Notes under the pieces: model-generated
What the model was told of the DNA's origin: nothing
The model's input: only the letters and a program-made list of their open reading frames with translations
Databases searched by the model: none
Shown: piece by piece, positions 53,966 through 63,555 of the stretch
How the letters are laid out: every line of letters starts with the position of its first letter
Position numbering within the stretch: position 1 is the first letter of the stretch
Position numbers and translations under genes: made by a program
Assembly: GCA_023410575.1 (NCBI GenBank)
Contig: JAEYPP010000016.1
Span: 124,001-188,000, forward strand
DNA length: 64,000 nucleotides
Direction of reading: 5' to 3'
Source of the DNA: Bacillota bacterium
GTDB lineage: Bacteria; Bacillota; Clostridia; Lachnospirales; Lachnospiraceae

Positions 53966-55936
53966 CTATTTAGTTTTTGCTTGTAGCAGTTGCATTAAAT
54001 CGTTAGATAAAAGTGGCTGACTAAAAACAAATCCCTGGACAATATCACACTTCTTTTCTTTTAAAAGAACTAATTGTGCAGGATATTCGACACCCTCGGC
54101 GACAACTTTAATTCCAAGGTGATGAGCAAGTCGAATGATTGTATGTACCATAGAGAGTTCTTTATCATTAACACATATGTTATTGATAAAGGACTTGTCT
54201 ATTTTTAGAGTATGTATATTCATCTTTGCCAGATAATTCAAACTTGAATAACCAGTTCCAAAATCATCAAGTGCAACTTTCACTCCAATTTCCTGCAATC
54301 GTTTTATTATCGTTGCAGTATCAATAATAGAGGAGACGAGAGTACTTTCAGTTAACTCTAGTTCAAGATATTGAGGAGGTAATTGAGTTTCTTCCAAAAT
54401 CTGCGACAGAGTGTTAAAAAAGTTATAATGATTGATTTGAACCGGAGATATATTAACCGATACTGCACAAGGAGAAATGCCATAATCCATTAAACTTTTA
54501 TTAAACTGACAAGCTTTGCGAAGGACCCACTCACCTAATTCATTGATTAATCCTGTTTCTTCCGCTACTGGAATGAATTCTTTTGGGGAGAGAAGTCCCA
54601 TTCGTGGATGATAAATACGCATGAGCGCTTCATAACCGATAATTTTATTATCCTTTAGTCGAATTTGTGGTTGGTATAGAACATAAATTTCATTGTTACG
54701 TATTGCATAATGAAGTACGTCTGTGATTAGGCTCTTGAAGTTGAGTTTCTCCTCCATCTCGCTATCAAATACAGAATATTTATTTTTGCCGTTCTCTTTT
54801 GAGTTATACATTGCTATATCGGCATTTTTAGTCAAGGTGGAGGTATCTAATCCGTTTTCTGGATAGAAAGCAATACCAATGCTTAGTGAGATATATGCAG
54901 TTTCATTATCAAGGAGAAAAGGTTGCTTAAAGCTTTCAAGTATATGTGATGCAAAACTGATTGCTTCTTTTGATGATAGATTAGGCTTCATAATCATGAA
55001 TTCATCACCACCAGCTCTTGCGATACAATCGCTCTCTGAGATGAGGGAGACTAATCGTCTGGCTGTATGGATGAGCAAACAATCTCCGTAATCATGACCT
55101 AAAGTATCATTAATCATCTTAAAATTATCTAGGTCAATGAAAAAGATTGCATGATGATTCGTCAGAACATTACTTTGCTTTAGAATCTTATTTGTAAATT
55201 CTAAAAAAGCAAGTCGATTAGGTAAGTCTGTTAAACCATCATGGAAAGCAAGATGCTCAATTCGATTGTAATTACTTCGTAGAGTATCTTCATTTTCTAT
55301 CAGTTGCTCATGCATGGTAGCAAGTTCATCATAACTACCTTTAATTATATGTAGCATCTTATTTAAATTACGGGATAGGTCACCAAGCTCGTTGGTAGAC
55401 TTTAACGAGGATACAACATTAAGATTACCACTTGAAGCGGTACGCATAACATGGCGTAAATCAAGTATAGGATGTACCAGTCTAGTTTGAAAATAATAAT
55501 CAAAGATAAGATAGCATGGTAGGTATGCTAAAATTGTTAAGAATAAAAAATGAATTATATCCCCATAATCTAAAAGTGTAGGAATTTCTGTTGATACAAG
55601 AAGTAATTGGTTAGATTCTTGTATCAATGAGTAGCTATATTTATAATCTTGGTTATGATAGGACATTGTAAAGCTACCTTCGAAAGTATTATTATTATTT
55701 TCGTAGGTAGTAAATAATTGTTGAATTTTTTCTTTTGATAATAAGGCATCATAAGTAGAATTATTCCCTGAGTAAGAAATAACTCTATCTTGTGTTAATA
55801 TCTGATAATGTGTAGTTTTGTTTAAGTTTGCATCATATCTTTTACTTATCGAATGATTGATAGCACATACGATTAGTAGTAATGGGATAAGTGCATAAAT
55901 AAGAAAGGTTAAGCGAAGAGATTTCTTAATTGACAT
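53966..55936 (-). CDS. Membrane GGDEF-EAL cyclic-di-GMP protein
   Basis: A 656-aa protein with a membrane helix at each end of an extracytoplasmic sensor (about 8-26 and 120-145) and a HAMP-like linker (about 150-200). A GGDEF domain (intact ARAGGDEFMIM, about 305-315) and an EAL domain (intact YEALMRI, LELTEST, DDFGTGYSSLNYL, EGVEYPAQ) follow. Both catalytic motifs are preserved, but the canonical RxxD inhibitory site upstream of GGDEF is not (SESD there). It may make and break c-di-GMP; net activity is unknown. The ATG at 55936 follows GGAGG; the ATG at 55948 precedes that site. It converges on the C11 peptidase with an 18-nt gap and no terminator between. Confidence 0.9.
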   Translation of the reverse strand: MSIKKSLRLTFLIYALIPLLLIVCAINHSISKRYDANLNKTTHYQILTQDRVISYSGNNSTYDALLSKEKIQQLFTTYENNNNTFEGSFTMSYHNQDYKYSYSLIQESNQLLLVSTEIPTLLDYGDIIHFLFLTILAYLPCYLIFDYYFQTRLVHPILDLRHVMRTASSGNLNVVSSLKSTNELGDLSRNLNKMLHIIKGSYDELATMHEQLIENEDTLRSNYNRIEHLAFHDGLTDLPNRLAFLEFTNKILKQSNVLTNHHAIFFIDLDNFKMINDTLGHDYGDCLLIHTARRLVSLISESDCIARAGGDEFMIMKPNLSSKEAISFASHILESFKQPFLLDNETAYISLSIGIAFYPENGLDTSTLTKNADIAMYNSKENGKNKYSVFDSEMEEKLNFKSLITDVLHYAIRNNEIYVLYQPQIRLKDNKIIGYEALMRIYHPRMGLLSPKEFIPVAEETGLINELGEWVLRKACQFNKSLMDYGISPCAVSVNISPVQINHYNFFNTLSQILEETQLPPQYLELELTESTLVSSIIDTATIIKRLQEIGVKVALDDFGTGYSSLNYLAKMNIHTLKIDKSFINNICVNDKELSMVHTIIRLAHHLGIKVVAEGVEYPAQLVLLKEKKCDIVQGFVFSQPLLSNDLMQLLQAKTK

Positions 55937-56145
55937 AAATGCCTCCATTAGTAGAGCAACGATTTACATAAGTTATATTACCAAAAAATAGTAAATTATG
56001 CAAGAAATGAAGAAAGTATTTCCATTTGTTTATGAAAAATTTAGTTGAAAAAGGCAAATAATAAAGGTATACTTGTACTACAGTGGACTTGAATAGGTTA
56101 TTAAGTACAAGACTAACGTTTTTGGACGCATTTAAGGAGTTAATA

Positions 56146-57279
56146 ATGTACAAGTTAATATGTAAGGATGGCAATGCAAAGCGTGGCGAGTTTCATACAG
56201 TTCATGGCACAATCCAGACACCAGTATTTATGAATGTTGGAACAGTTGCTGCTATTAAAGGTGCAGTATCCACAATGGATTTGCAGAATATAAAAACACA
56301 AGTGGAATTAAGTAATACGTATCATCTTCATGTGAGACCTGGTGACGAAGTAATAAAAAAACTCGGTGGACTTCATAAGTTTATGGTTTGGGATAAACCA
56401 ATCTTAACAGACTCTGGAGGATTTCAGGTATTCTCATTAGCTGGCCTTCGTAAGATAAAAGAGGAGGGAGTATACTTCAATTCTCACATCGATGGACGAA
56501 AGATTTTTATGGGACCAGAGGAAAGTATGCGAATTCAATCGAATTTAGCTTCTACAATTGCAATGGCATTTGATGAGTGTCCACCACATCCAGCGACAAG
56601 ACAGTATATGCAAGATTCTGTTGATCGTACGACTCGCTGGTTGATTCGTTGCCAAGCTGAGATGAAAAGATTAAATTCTTTAGATGATACAATTAATAAA
56701 AATCAGATGCTCTTTGGAATTAATCAGGGTGGTACTTTTAGTGATATACGAATTGAGCATGCAAAGGTGATTTCCGAACTAAATCTTGATGGCTACGCTA
56801 TTGGTGGGTTAGCAGTCGGAGAATCACATAATGAGATGTATCGAATTATTGAGGATGTGGTACCTTATCTACCGCAAGCAAAGCCGACATATCTCATGGG
56901 GGTTGGTACACCAGCCAATATATTAGAAGCAGTAGAGCGTGGGGTTGATTTCTTTGACTGTGTATACCCAGCACGTAATGGTAGACATGGACATGCGTAT
57001 ACCAATAATGGTAAGATGAACTTGCTCAATGCAAAATATGAACTTGATGATCGACCAATTGAGGAAGGATGTCAGTGTCCTGTATGTAGACACTACAGCA
57101 GAGCATACATTCGCCATTTATTAAAGGCAAAAGAAATGTTAGGCTTACGCTTACTAGTAACTCATAATTTATACTTCTATAATGAGATGATGGAAGAAAT
57201 TAGGGATGCAATCGAACATCAGAACTTTAAAGAGTATAAGAAGAAGAAACTTGAAGGATTTGCTATGGGGCAAGAGTAA
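56146..57279 (+). CDS. tgt: Queuine tRNA-ribosyltransferase
   Basis: A 377-aa TIM-barrel enzyme that exchanges guanine-34 of GUN-anticodon tRNAs for a queuine precursor. D89 lies in TDSGGFQVFSL, a GINQGG block near residue 190 carries preQ1 contacts, and the nucleophile aspartate is in FFDCVYPARNGRHGH near residue 270. The zinc-binding C-Q-C-P-V-C and later His are at about 309-340. ATG 56146 follows AAGGAG; the frame from 56083 has an unrelated N-terminus. It is followed by yajC, the usual clostridial order. Confidence 0.96.
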   Translation: MYKLICKDGNAKRGEFHTVHGTIQTPVFMNVGTVAAIKGAVSTMDLQNIKTQVELSNTYHLHVRPGDEVIKKLGGLHKFMVWDKPILTDSGGFQVFSLAGLRKIKEEGVYFNSHIDGRKIFMGPEESMRIQSNLASTIAMAFDECPPHPATRQYMQDSVDRTTRWLIRCQAEMKRLNSLDDTINKNQMLFGINQGGTFSDIRIEHAKVISELNLDGYAIGGLAVGESHNEMYRIIEDVVPYLPQAKPTYLMGVGTPANILEAVERGVDFFDCVYPARNGRHGHAYTNNGKMNLLNAKYELDDRPIEEGCQCPVCRHYSRAYIRHLLKAKEMLGLRLLVTHNLYFYNEMMEEIRDAIEHQNFKEYKKKKLEGFAMGQE

Positions 57280-57338
57280 TTGCTTGATGGCATTGAATTA
57301 TATTCCAAAAGGAAAGAAAATTATTAGGAGGATTTTAT

Positions 57339-57671
57339 ATGAATCAGTTAGTATTCCTTGATACTACAACACCGGCAGCTGGTGGTATGAATTGGACATG
57401 GATGATTGGCTATATTGCAGTAATTGGTGCTTTGTTCTACTTTATGGCTATTCGTCCACAGAAGAAACAACAGAAAAAGATGAATGCATTAATCTCATCG
57501 ATTGCGAATGGTGATAGTGTATTGACTACAAGTGGTTTTTATGGTGTAGTTATTGATGTTACAGATGATCTTGTAATTGTTGAGTTTGGTAGCAACAAGA
57601 ATTGTAGAATTCCAATGAAAAAATCTGCAATTGTGGAAGTTGAAAAGCCAGAGACAAAAGAAACTGTATAG
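57339..57671 (+). CDS. yajC: Preprotein translocase subunit YajC
   Basis: A 110-aa accessory protein of the Sec translocon. One membrane helix (about 20-42) ends in the family motif FYFMAIRPQKKQQKK, followed by a small cytoplasmic beta domain (NALISSIANGDSVLTTSGFYG). AGGAGG lies 7 nt before the ATG. It lies 59 nt after tgt and ahead of a strong terminator, so tgt-yajC form an operon. secD and secF, often next, are not here. Confidence 0.95.
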   Translation: MNQLVFLDTTTPAAGGMNWTWMIGYIAVIGALFYFMAIRPQKKQQKKMNALISSIANGDSVLTTSGFYGVVIDVTDDLVIVEFGSNKNCRIPMKKSAIVEVEKPETKETV

Positions 57672-57704
57672 TATATGACGGTCTGATAATTCTGTCATAA
57701 TTAA

Positions 57705-57738
57705 ACAAAGGCTATCGCTTAATGCGATAGCCTTTGTT
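57705..57738. terminator. Terminator after yajC
   Basis: CAAAGGCTATCGC pairs with GCGATAGCCTTTG and is followed by TTGCTT. It lies between convergent genes and may also serve the minus-strand PHP gene. A smaller TATGAC/GTCATA hairpin sits at about 57674-57699. Confidence 0.85.
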
Positions 57739-57801
57739 GCTTCAATGGGCACTTATAAAAATTTATGGTATGTTCATAAGTGTAGAAAGAGTACCACTGT
57801 T

Positions 57802-58653
57802 TTATCTATATTCTTTTAAGTCCTTTAACAATGAGTTAGGAATCTTTAAATTTCCTCGACCAACTCCAAGGCGAATTTGTGGCTTGTTAGAACCATGGAA
57901 GTCACTGCCACCAGTCATTAATAGCTTATATTTATTAGCAAATCTACGTAGGATACCCTCATCAAATCCTGTGTTACTAGAATGGATTGTCTCAATTCCA
58001 ACCATTCCAAGAGACTTAACATAGGAAATTAGCTCCTCAACTCCAGCTAAATCCAAATTATAGAGTAGTGGATGAGCTAGTACAGGAATACCCTTAGCTT
58101 CGATTATGATATCAATAGCATCTTTCGGAATCATATAACTTCGAGGAACATAATATTTTGTATTAGTTCCTAGGTACTTTGTAAAGGCCTCTGCATTATT
58201 TTTAACATATCCATGCTCTGTAAGATAGCGGGCAAAATGAGCCCTTGTAATTACAGTATTAGGTTCACCAAAGGTTAAATCCTCGATATTGATATTGATT
58301 CCATCTGCCCCAAGCAGTGCTGCCATCTTTTCATTCCGTATATCTCGATCAGCGATTGCCTTAGCAAGTTTATCGTTGAGTTGTTGGTTCTTTTCATCAA
58401 TATATAACCCGAGGATATGAATATCTCGTCCGAGATATTCAGCAGATATTTCCACTCCAGGAATCAGCTCAAGTTCTGCTTCCTTCTTGTTAGCTTTTAA
58501 GTATTGTCTTGCTTCACTAATTCCCTCGACAGTGTCATGATCGGTAATCGCAATTGCAGACAGACCAATTTCTAATGCGTTATTTATTACTTCAGATGGA
58601 GTTAATGTACCATCTGAGCGATTGGTATGAACATGTAAATCAATATAATTCAT
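57802..58653 (-). CDS. PHP-domain metal-dependent phosphoesterase
   Basis: A 283-aa PHP phosphoesterase (COG0613/TrpH-RNase AM type). The metal-binding DLHVHTNRSDG is at residues 4-14, with ITDHDTVEG near residue 36, EISAEYLG near residue 68, VLAHPLLY near residue 190 and GGSDFHGS near residue 247. The family includes oligoribonuclease/5'-exonuclease and 3',5'-nucleotide phosphatase activities; the substrate here is not predictable. The start was set at the second ATG of a pair (58653/58656), 6 nt after GGAG. It is divergent from the small membrane protein at 58803. Confidence 0.87.
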   Translation of the reverse strand: MNYIDLHVHTNRSDGTLTPSEVINNALEIGLSAIAITDHDTVEGISEARQYLKANKKEAELELIPGVEISAEYLGRDIHILGLYIDEKNQQLNDKLAKAIADRDIRNEKMAALLGADGININIEDLTFGEPNTVITRAHFARYLTEHGYVKNNAEAFTKYLGTNTKYYVPRSYMIPKDAIDIIIEAKGIPVLAHPLLYNLDLAGVEELISYVKSLGMVGIETIHSSNTGFDEGILRRFANKYKLLMTGGSDFHGSNKPQIRLGVGRGNLKIPNSLLKDLKEYR

Positions 58654-58802
58654 CATAGGCTCCATATTTTATTTTATGTTATCTCTTGGTTTCTTTCTAT
58701 TATTATATCACAATCGTATCGATTTGTGAAATTGGTACTAAATCATTGTTTTGGGACATATAATACACTAGAATTTAGCAAAATAATGAAAGGATCCATT
58801 GT

Positions 58803-59168
58803 ATGACGGATACAAAGTCTAGAACCATTTATTTAGCCAAATCAGTGCTGATTTCTTATCTAATTACGTTATTTTTGTTATTAGTAACCTCTTTTTTAAT
58901 GCTTCAAACGGGAATATCAGGTGGTGTAATTAGCATTGCAATTGTAATAATCTATATATTATCTGTGTTCTCTGGTAGTTTTTATATGGGAAAACATGTA
59001 GAACAAAAGAGATATTTGTGGGGATTGTTTGCTGCACTAATTTATTTTATTGTATACATAATAATCTCACTAATTACAAAAGGGGATACACCAATTGATT
59101 TATTCGACTATGTGAAAACTCTTATTATAATTATTTGCTCGGGTATGCTTGGAGGTATGTTAAGTTAA
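58803..59168 (+). CDS. Small four-helix membrane protein, TIGR04086-like
   Basis: A 121-aa protein with four membrane helices and little else. It is similar in size and pattern to TIGR04086 membrane proteins that neighbour yajC in clostridia: a first helix with LISYLITLFLLLVTSFLM, a second ILSVFSGSFYMGKHV, and a short G-G-M-L-S end. Function is unknown. GAAAGGA lies upstream of the ATG. Start MTDTKSRT. Confidence 0.7.
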   Translation: MTDTKSRTIYLAKSVLISYLITLFLLLVTSFLMLQTGISGGVISIAIVIIYILSVFSGSFYMGKHVEQKRYLWGLFAALIYFIVYIIISLITKGDTPIDLFDYVKTLIIIICSGMLGGMLS

Positions 59169-59261
59169 CAATGTAAGCATTCATTAAGAAATTTGCCTTA
59201 TTAATGCCTTAATTTATTAATAATATATTAAAAAAGTGCTTTATAGAAGGTAGGGTAAATT

Positions 59262-62200
59262 ATGCGAAAGAAAAGTAATAAGTATGGGCTACGAAAATTA
59301 GTTGCGATACTGACCATAGCGACAACCGCCTTTGGTAGTATCGCGTCGGGGCTTTTATTAGATAAATTGACAGTAAAGGCTGCAATTACGAAAGAGGAAA
59401 CTAAGCAAGTTATAACGGATAAGAAAAAAGATACAAAGGACCTTGTAGATCTTCGAATGATATTTACGACAGATTTACATGGTATGTTAAGTAGTACTGA
59501 TTATTTATCAGGAACAGATTATAAAAACCAGGGATTATCATTAGCGTATCCATTAATTAATAAAACAAGAGAAGAAAAGAATGCCTCTAATGTGTTTACA
59601 TTTGACGTTGGAGATGTATTGTTTGAAGCCTCTATGGAATATATTTATGGACAAGATGAAGAGGCGATTCAGCCAGTCTATTTAGGAATGTCACTTATTG
59701 GATACGATGCGATTACGTTAGGTAATCATGATTTTGATTATGGTAAGGACTATCTTCTTCGTCAGCTTACTTATTCTGGATTATTGAATAAGACGGTTGT
59801 ATCCAATCTAAAGAATGCAAAGAACAATTCTTATCCTTTTCATGAAAATATGATCATTGAAAGACAAGCTGTAACCCAGCAGGGGAATACAGTTAACATT
59901 AAGGTCGGTGTGATTGGTGAGACGATTCCAACTCTTTCAGCGAAGACTGACAACTATGCAGGTATATGGAAAACAGAGGATATTATTACTAATGTTACGA
60001 AGGAAGCAGCCTTATTAAAGGAAAAAGGAGCGGATTTAATCGTTGTCTTAGCTCACTCTGGTTTTGGTAGTGAAGAACCTGTTGAGAATGCAGATAACGT
60101 TTCTTATGCATTAACTAAGATTCCAGATGTTGATGTTATCTTATGCGGACATGAACATAATGAATTTCCAGTAGCTAATAAATCAGGAACATACTATGAC
60201 TATACGGGTGTAGATGCTAATACAGGCCTTGTTAATGGAAAACTCATTGTTATGGCAAAGAATCAAGGCAAGTCAATAGGTGTAGCGGACGTGTCTTTAA
60301 GCTATGATAAGAATGGAAACTTTAAGATTGAGAAACAATCTGGTGAAGTTCGTAGAATTTCAGATTACAAGCTATATGAAGATAGTAGAATATTATCATT
60401 TTTTGACAGCTGGAAAGAAGAGCTTGAAATATATCGAACAAAAAGCTTAATAGAACTTGAAGAAGGAGTCACTCTACAGAATTATCTTGGACTTTTGGGA
60501 GACAATGCTATATTACAGTTGCAGAATGATGCGCGTATTGCTTATGCAAGAAAGTATATCGAGTCAGTTGATAAGTCATATGCGGGCTATCCTATTATTG
60601 CTGCAGCATCGCATATTACTTATGGTGCAAACTCGGGAGATGATTTCGTAAATATTACAGAAAATATTAGTACTGCAGATTTATTTACCGTGCAGAATTA
60701 CCGTAATTATACTTATCTCTATAAGATAACAGGTGCACAGCTTAAGGAATGGTTAGAGTTCTCAGCAAGTGCATATAATACATTAGAAATCGGAAGCAAA
60801 GATAATCAATTTTTAATACATAATGACTGGTTGAAGAATTGGAGTAAATTCTTTGTATTTGATGGTATCAATTATTCAATATCTCCATATATCGCACCCC
60901 GTTATGATATTACTGGAACAAAGATTAATGATACATTTCGTGTATCGAGTATCACATATAATGGTAAAGAAGTAACTGATGATATGGACTTTATAATTGC
61001 ATGTAATTCTATAACACCAACTGGTATCTTTAGCTGGGCATCTTCACAAAAAGTTAAAGGTATGTATCGAACTCAGTATATTATCATTGATTATCTCACT
61101 AGTCTGAACTTACTAGGTAAGTATACACCAATGGTTGATAATAACTGGACAATTAAATTTAGAGAAAATCAAGAATTTCTTATGTTAATTCCAAATCAAG
61201 GAGCTAAGTTTGTTAAAGAAAGCAGTATGTATGATAGTAAGCTATTTGAGACGGATGATAGTACTATATTTAAATTCAAAGCTGTTAAATCAAAGGTTGA
61301 AGAACCTCATATTGTCGCTCTACAAAGTGTATTAGAACCAACTAATAAAGGCTATACCGTCTATGTAGATGCATTTTCTAGTGCAGGTATAAAATCTCTT
61401 AAGTATGTATCGAGAGATGTAGATATAGAAGGTACCAATTGGAATGTAGAAAACGATATAGAAAATAATCAGTTTGTCGCTTACTTCAATGACACTTATA
61501 CGATATATGCTGAAGATTATAATGGTAAAAAAGCCATTTATAAGGTTATTATCGATAATATAGGTGCGAAGGAGATGGCTGCACCTAAGGTTTGGTCATT
61601 CACAAATAAGAAAACGGCAGTAACAGGAAAATCGGAAGCTGGAGCTAAGGTATGTGTAAAGATTGGAGAAAAGATTTATTCCAATAAAGCTAATTCTGAC
61701 GGTTCTTATAGTGTTGCAATACCAGCTCAAATCTCTAGTACTAGTTTTTATGTATATGCAGAGGATGAGAAAAATGAACGTAAGAGCGAGATGACTAAAG
61801 TATATGTAAAATATGCTGTGCCGAATGTATTGTCAGTTAATAAATACTACAATAATTCTCAGTATTTAACAGGATCCACATCGGATAAAGATAACTTTAT
61901 CATTGTTGTGGATGCTGATTCAAGGACTGTGTATGTTCCAGATGAGAACACTGCACAGATTGTGGGATCCACACAAGAAGTTGATTTTTCGAATTATAAC
62001 ATTACGATAGCTCCTCAGAATATTGATCAAAATGGTAAGTTTGAGATTTCTTTACCAAACATAGATATAGGCACACAACTACGTGTTGTTAATATGGACT
62101 ATGTCGGAAGAGTTGGTGTAAGCTCTTATGTTAAAGTAGGAGAAGGTGGACCATATGCACCTGAATTTCACAATATTATAGTCTCAGAGGATACGATATA

Positions 62201-63248
62201 TGGTAATGTTCGCTCTCTTTCAAAGCAAAATGTGGTAATGGTTTTAGTTACAGTTGATGGGGTTAGTCATACAGTTATGTCAGACAAAGAAGGTAATTTT
62301 AAAGTCACACTAGATTCACCAATCACACCGATTACTTCCATAAGTGCTTATGCAAAGGAGACAGATGGTTCCCAGATTCGAAAGAGTCGTATATCTTATG
62401 CAAAGGCGGATGAGATTGTTTCACTAAATAAATCAGAAAAAATAAAATTTAGCAAGACATCATATAATTCTTCTACACTAACTGTTACTTATTTGCCGGA
62501 TGAATCGATTGCAATTCTAATTCCATATGTAAGTGGAACAGAGGTTGTAAAAGCGACTACTAACTCAGATGGAGCGTATAAGGTAAAATTAAAAGGCGAG
62601 ATGGTAGAAGGTACACTTGTGAAGGTTACATCACGTAATAGCTTAGGAAAGTTAGTAGATTCCTCGTATTCCTTGGTTACTTATCGTCAACCTACAAAAC
62701 CAGAGTTAATTTCAGACTTGAACAATTCAGTAAAGTTTATTAAGGTTGTAACGAAGGAAAATTGCAAGTTGTTTGTTGATATAGATGGTACTCCATATTA
62801 TGTATCAGAGCGAGGAACATACAATAAAGCGAATAATGGTTATGTGCACATCGTTGAGTTTGATCGGTTACCATCTGGTACAAAAATTTCAATGTACGCT
62901 CAAAATGTAACAACCAATAGCAAGAGATTATCTAAAGTAGTTAAAAAGAAAGCACCTGATGCTCCTACTTCTTTAGCAGCTAAATCAGTTAAGAATGGTG
63001 CAATTCAGATTACTGGTAAAGTGGAATTATTCCTGATCAACTCAGAAAAGGAACCTACATTAAAGCTCACTAAGACGGCGGTTTACGCAAGAGTGAACGG
63101 TACCAATTATTCCGGAATTGTCAAAGAGGATGGAACTTTTGTAATTCAGATACCAGCAATCACAGAAGATACTGACGTATCTATCTTCGCATACAATCGA
63201 TATGGATACGGTCCAGAAACTTCATTCAAGGTTCTATCCAAATCATAA
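59262..63248 (+). CDS. Secreted 5'-nucleotidase-family phosphoesterase with Ig-like tail
   Basis: A 1328-aa exported enzyme (signal peptide about 1-40). The calcineurin-type N-domain (about 65-345) shows TTDLHG (D71, H73), FDVGD (D115, D118), GNHDFDYG (N155-H156-D157), LAHSG and ILCGHEHNEF. The 5'-nucleotidase C-domain spans about 385-620 (ENISTADLFTVQNYRNYTYL). The rest (about 680-1328) is a series of Ig-like beta modules with 'G-x-x-x-x-G-s-y-x-v-x-i' patterns. It has no visible LPXTG or SLH anchor. It likely strips phosphate from extracellular nucleotides, or 2',3'-cNMPs, as a nutrient scavenger. AAGGTAGGG precedes the ATG. Confidence 0.88.
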   Translation: MRKKSNKYGLRKLVAILTIATTAFGSIASGLLLDKLTVKAAITKEETKQVITDKKKDTKDLVDLRMIFTTDLHGMLSSTDYLSGTDYKNQGLSLAYPLINKTREEKNASNVFTFDVGDVLFEASMEYIYGQDEEAIQPVYLGMSLIGYDAITLGNHDFDYGKDYLLRQLTYSGLLNKTVVSNLKNAKNNSYPFHENMIIERQAVTQQGNTVNIKVGVIGETIPTLSAKTDNYAGIWKTEDIITNVTKEAALLKEKGADLIVVLAHSGFGSEEPVENADNVSYALTKIPDVDVILCGHEHNEFPVANKSGTYYDYTGVDANTGLVNGKLIVMAKNQGKSIGVADVSLSYDKNGNFKIEKQSGEVRRISDYKLYEDSRILSFFDSWKEELEIYRTKSLIELEEGVTLQNYLGLLGDNAILQLQNDARIAYARKYIESVDKSYAGYPIIAAASHITYGANSGDDFVNITENISTADLFTVQNYRNYTYLYKITGAQLKEWLEFSASAYNTLEIGSKDNQFLIHNDWLKNWSKFFVFDGINYSISPYIAPRYDITGTKINDTFRVSSITYNGKEVTDDMDFIIACNSITPTGIFSWASSQKVKGMYRTQYIIIDYLTSLNLLGKYTPMVDNNWTIKFRENQEFLMLIPNQGAKFVKESSMYDSKLFETDDSTIFKFKAVKSKVEEPHIVALQSVLEPTNKGYTVYVDAFSSAGIKSLKYVSRDVDIEGTNWNVENDIENNQFVAYFNDTYTIYAEDYNGKKAIYKVIIDNIGAKEMAAPKVWSFTNKKTAVTGKSEAGAKVCVKIGEKIYSNKANSDGSYSVAIPAQISSTSFYVYAEDEKNERKSEMTKVYVKYAVPNVLSVNKYYNNSQYLTGSTSDKDNFIIVVDADSRTVYVPDENTAQIVGSTQEVDFSNYNITIAPQNIDQNGKFEISLPNIDIGTQLRVVNMDYVGRVGVSSYVKVGEGGPYAPEFHNIIVSEDTIYGNVRSLSKQNVVMVLVTVDGVSHTVMSDKEGNFKVTLDSPITPITSISAYAKETDGSQIRKSRISYAKADEIVSLNKSEKIKFSKTSYNSSTLTVTYLPDESIAILIPYVSGTEVVKATTNSDGAYKVKLKGEMVEGTLVKVTSRNSLGKLVDSSYSLVTYRQPTKPELISDLNNSVKFIKVVTKENCKLFVDIDGTPYYVSERGTYNKANNGYVHIVEFDRLPSGTKISMYAQNVTTNSKRLSKVVKKKAPDAPTSLAAKSVKNGAIQITGKVELFLINSEKEPTLKLTKTAVYARVNGTNYSGIVKEDGTFVIQIPAITEDTDVSIFAYNRYGYGPETSFKVLSKS

Positions 63249-63288
63249 TAAAGGGAGTATCGAGTGTTAGTGATTTTAGTATAATATA

Positions 63289-63397
63289 AAAGAACGAGCC
63301 TGATGGTATATATTCTAGGTGGGGCTATGTGCACAAGTACACAAAGAGCATGTGGACTAGTAAGACACTTAGAAAATATACTATCAGGCTCGTTTTG
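63289..63397. repeat. Repeat family A, diverged copy 4
   Basis: GAACGAGCCTGATGGTATAT pairs with ATACTATCAGGCTCGTT, and the interior shows CACAAG, CACAAAG, GTGGAC and GTAAGACAC in the same order and spacing as copies 1 and 2. The outer terminal repeats are absent. It lies after the nucleotidase and may end its transcript. Confidence 0.6.
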
Positions 63398-63400
63398 CAC

Positions 63401-63472
63401 TCATTTTTCCTTCTGCGTAACACTTACAACCTCGATTCTCGTTTCTAACAGATCAACTAACTTTCTTGGCAT
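63401..63472 (-). CDS. Candidate 23-residue small ORF
   Basis: An ATG-to-TGA frame encoding 23 residues, beginning MPRKLVDLLETRIEV and ending in QKEK. AAAGGGG lies 8 nt before the ATG, but that site is inside the 17-bp hairpin at 63479-63519, so it may be a regulated small ORF or a chance frame. There is no homology I can name. It lies just downstream of the BIG2 fragment and ahead of the repeat-A hairpin. Confidence 0.25.
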   Translation of the reverse strand: MPRKLVDLLETRIEVVSVTQKEK

Positions 63473-63478
63473 AAAATT

Positions 63479-63519
63479 AACCCCTTTCATTAGACTTGTT
63501 ATGTCTAATGAAAGGGGTT
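63479..63519. terminator. Perfect 17-bp inverted repeat, likely terminator of the BIG2 gene
   Basis: AACCCCTTTCATTAGAC and GTCTAATGAAAGGGGTT pair perfectly around TTGTTAT. Read on the minus strand it follows the BIG2 gene's stop by 36 nt and is succeeded by TTAATTTTA, a weak T-rich tail. Confidence 0.7.
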
Positions 63520-63555
63520 CACTTCACAAAGGATGCTTAAGTACTTTGTTCTATT

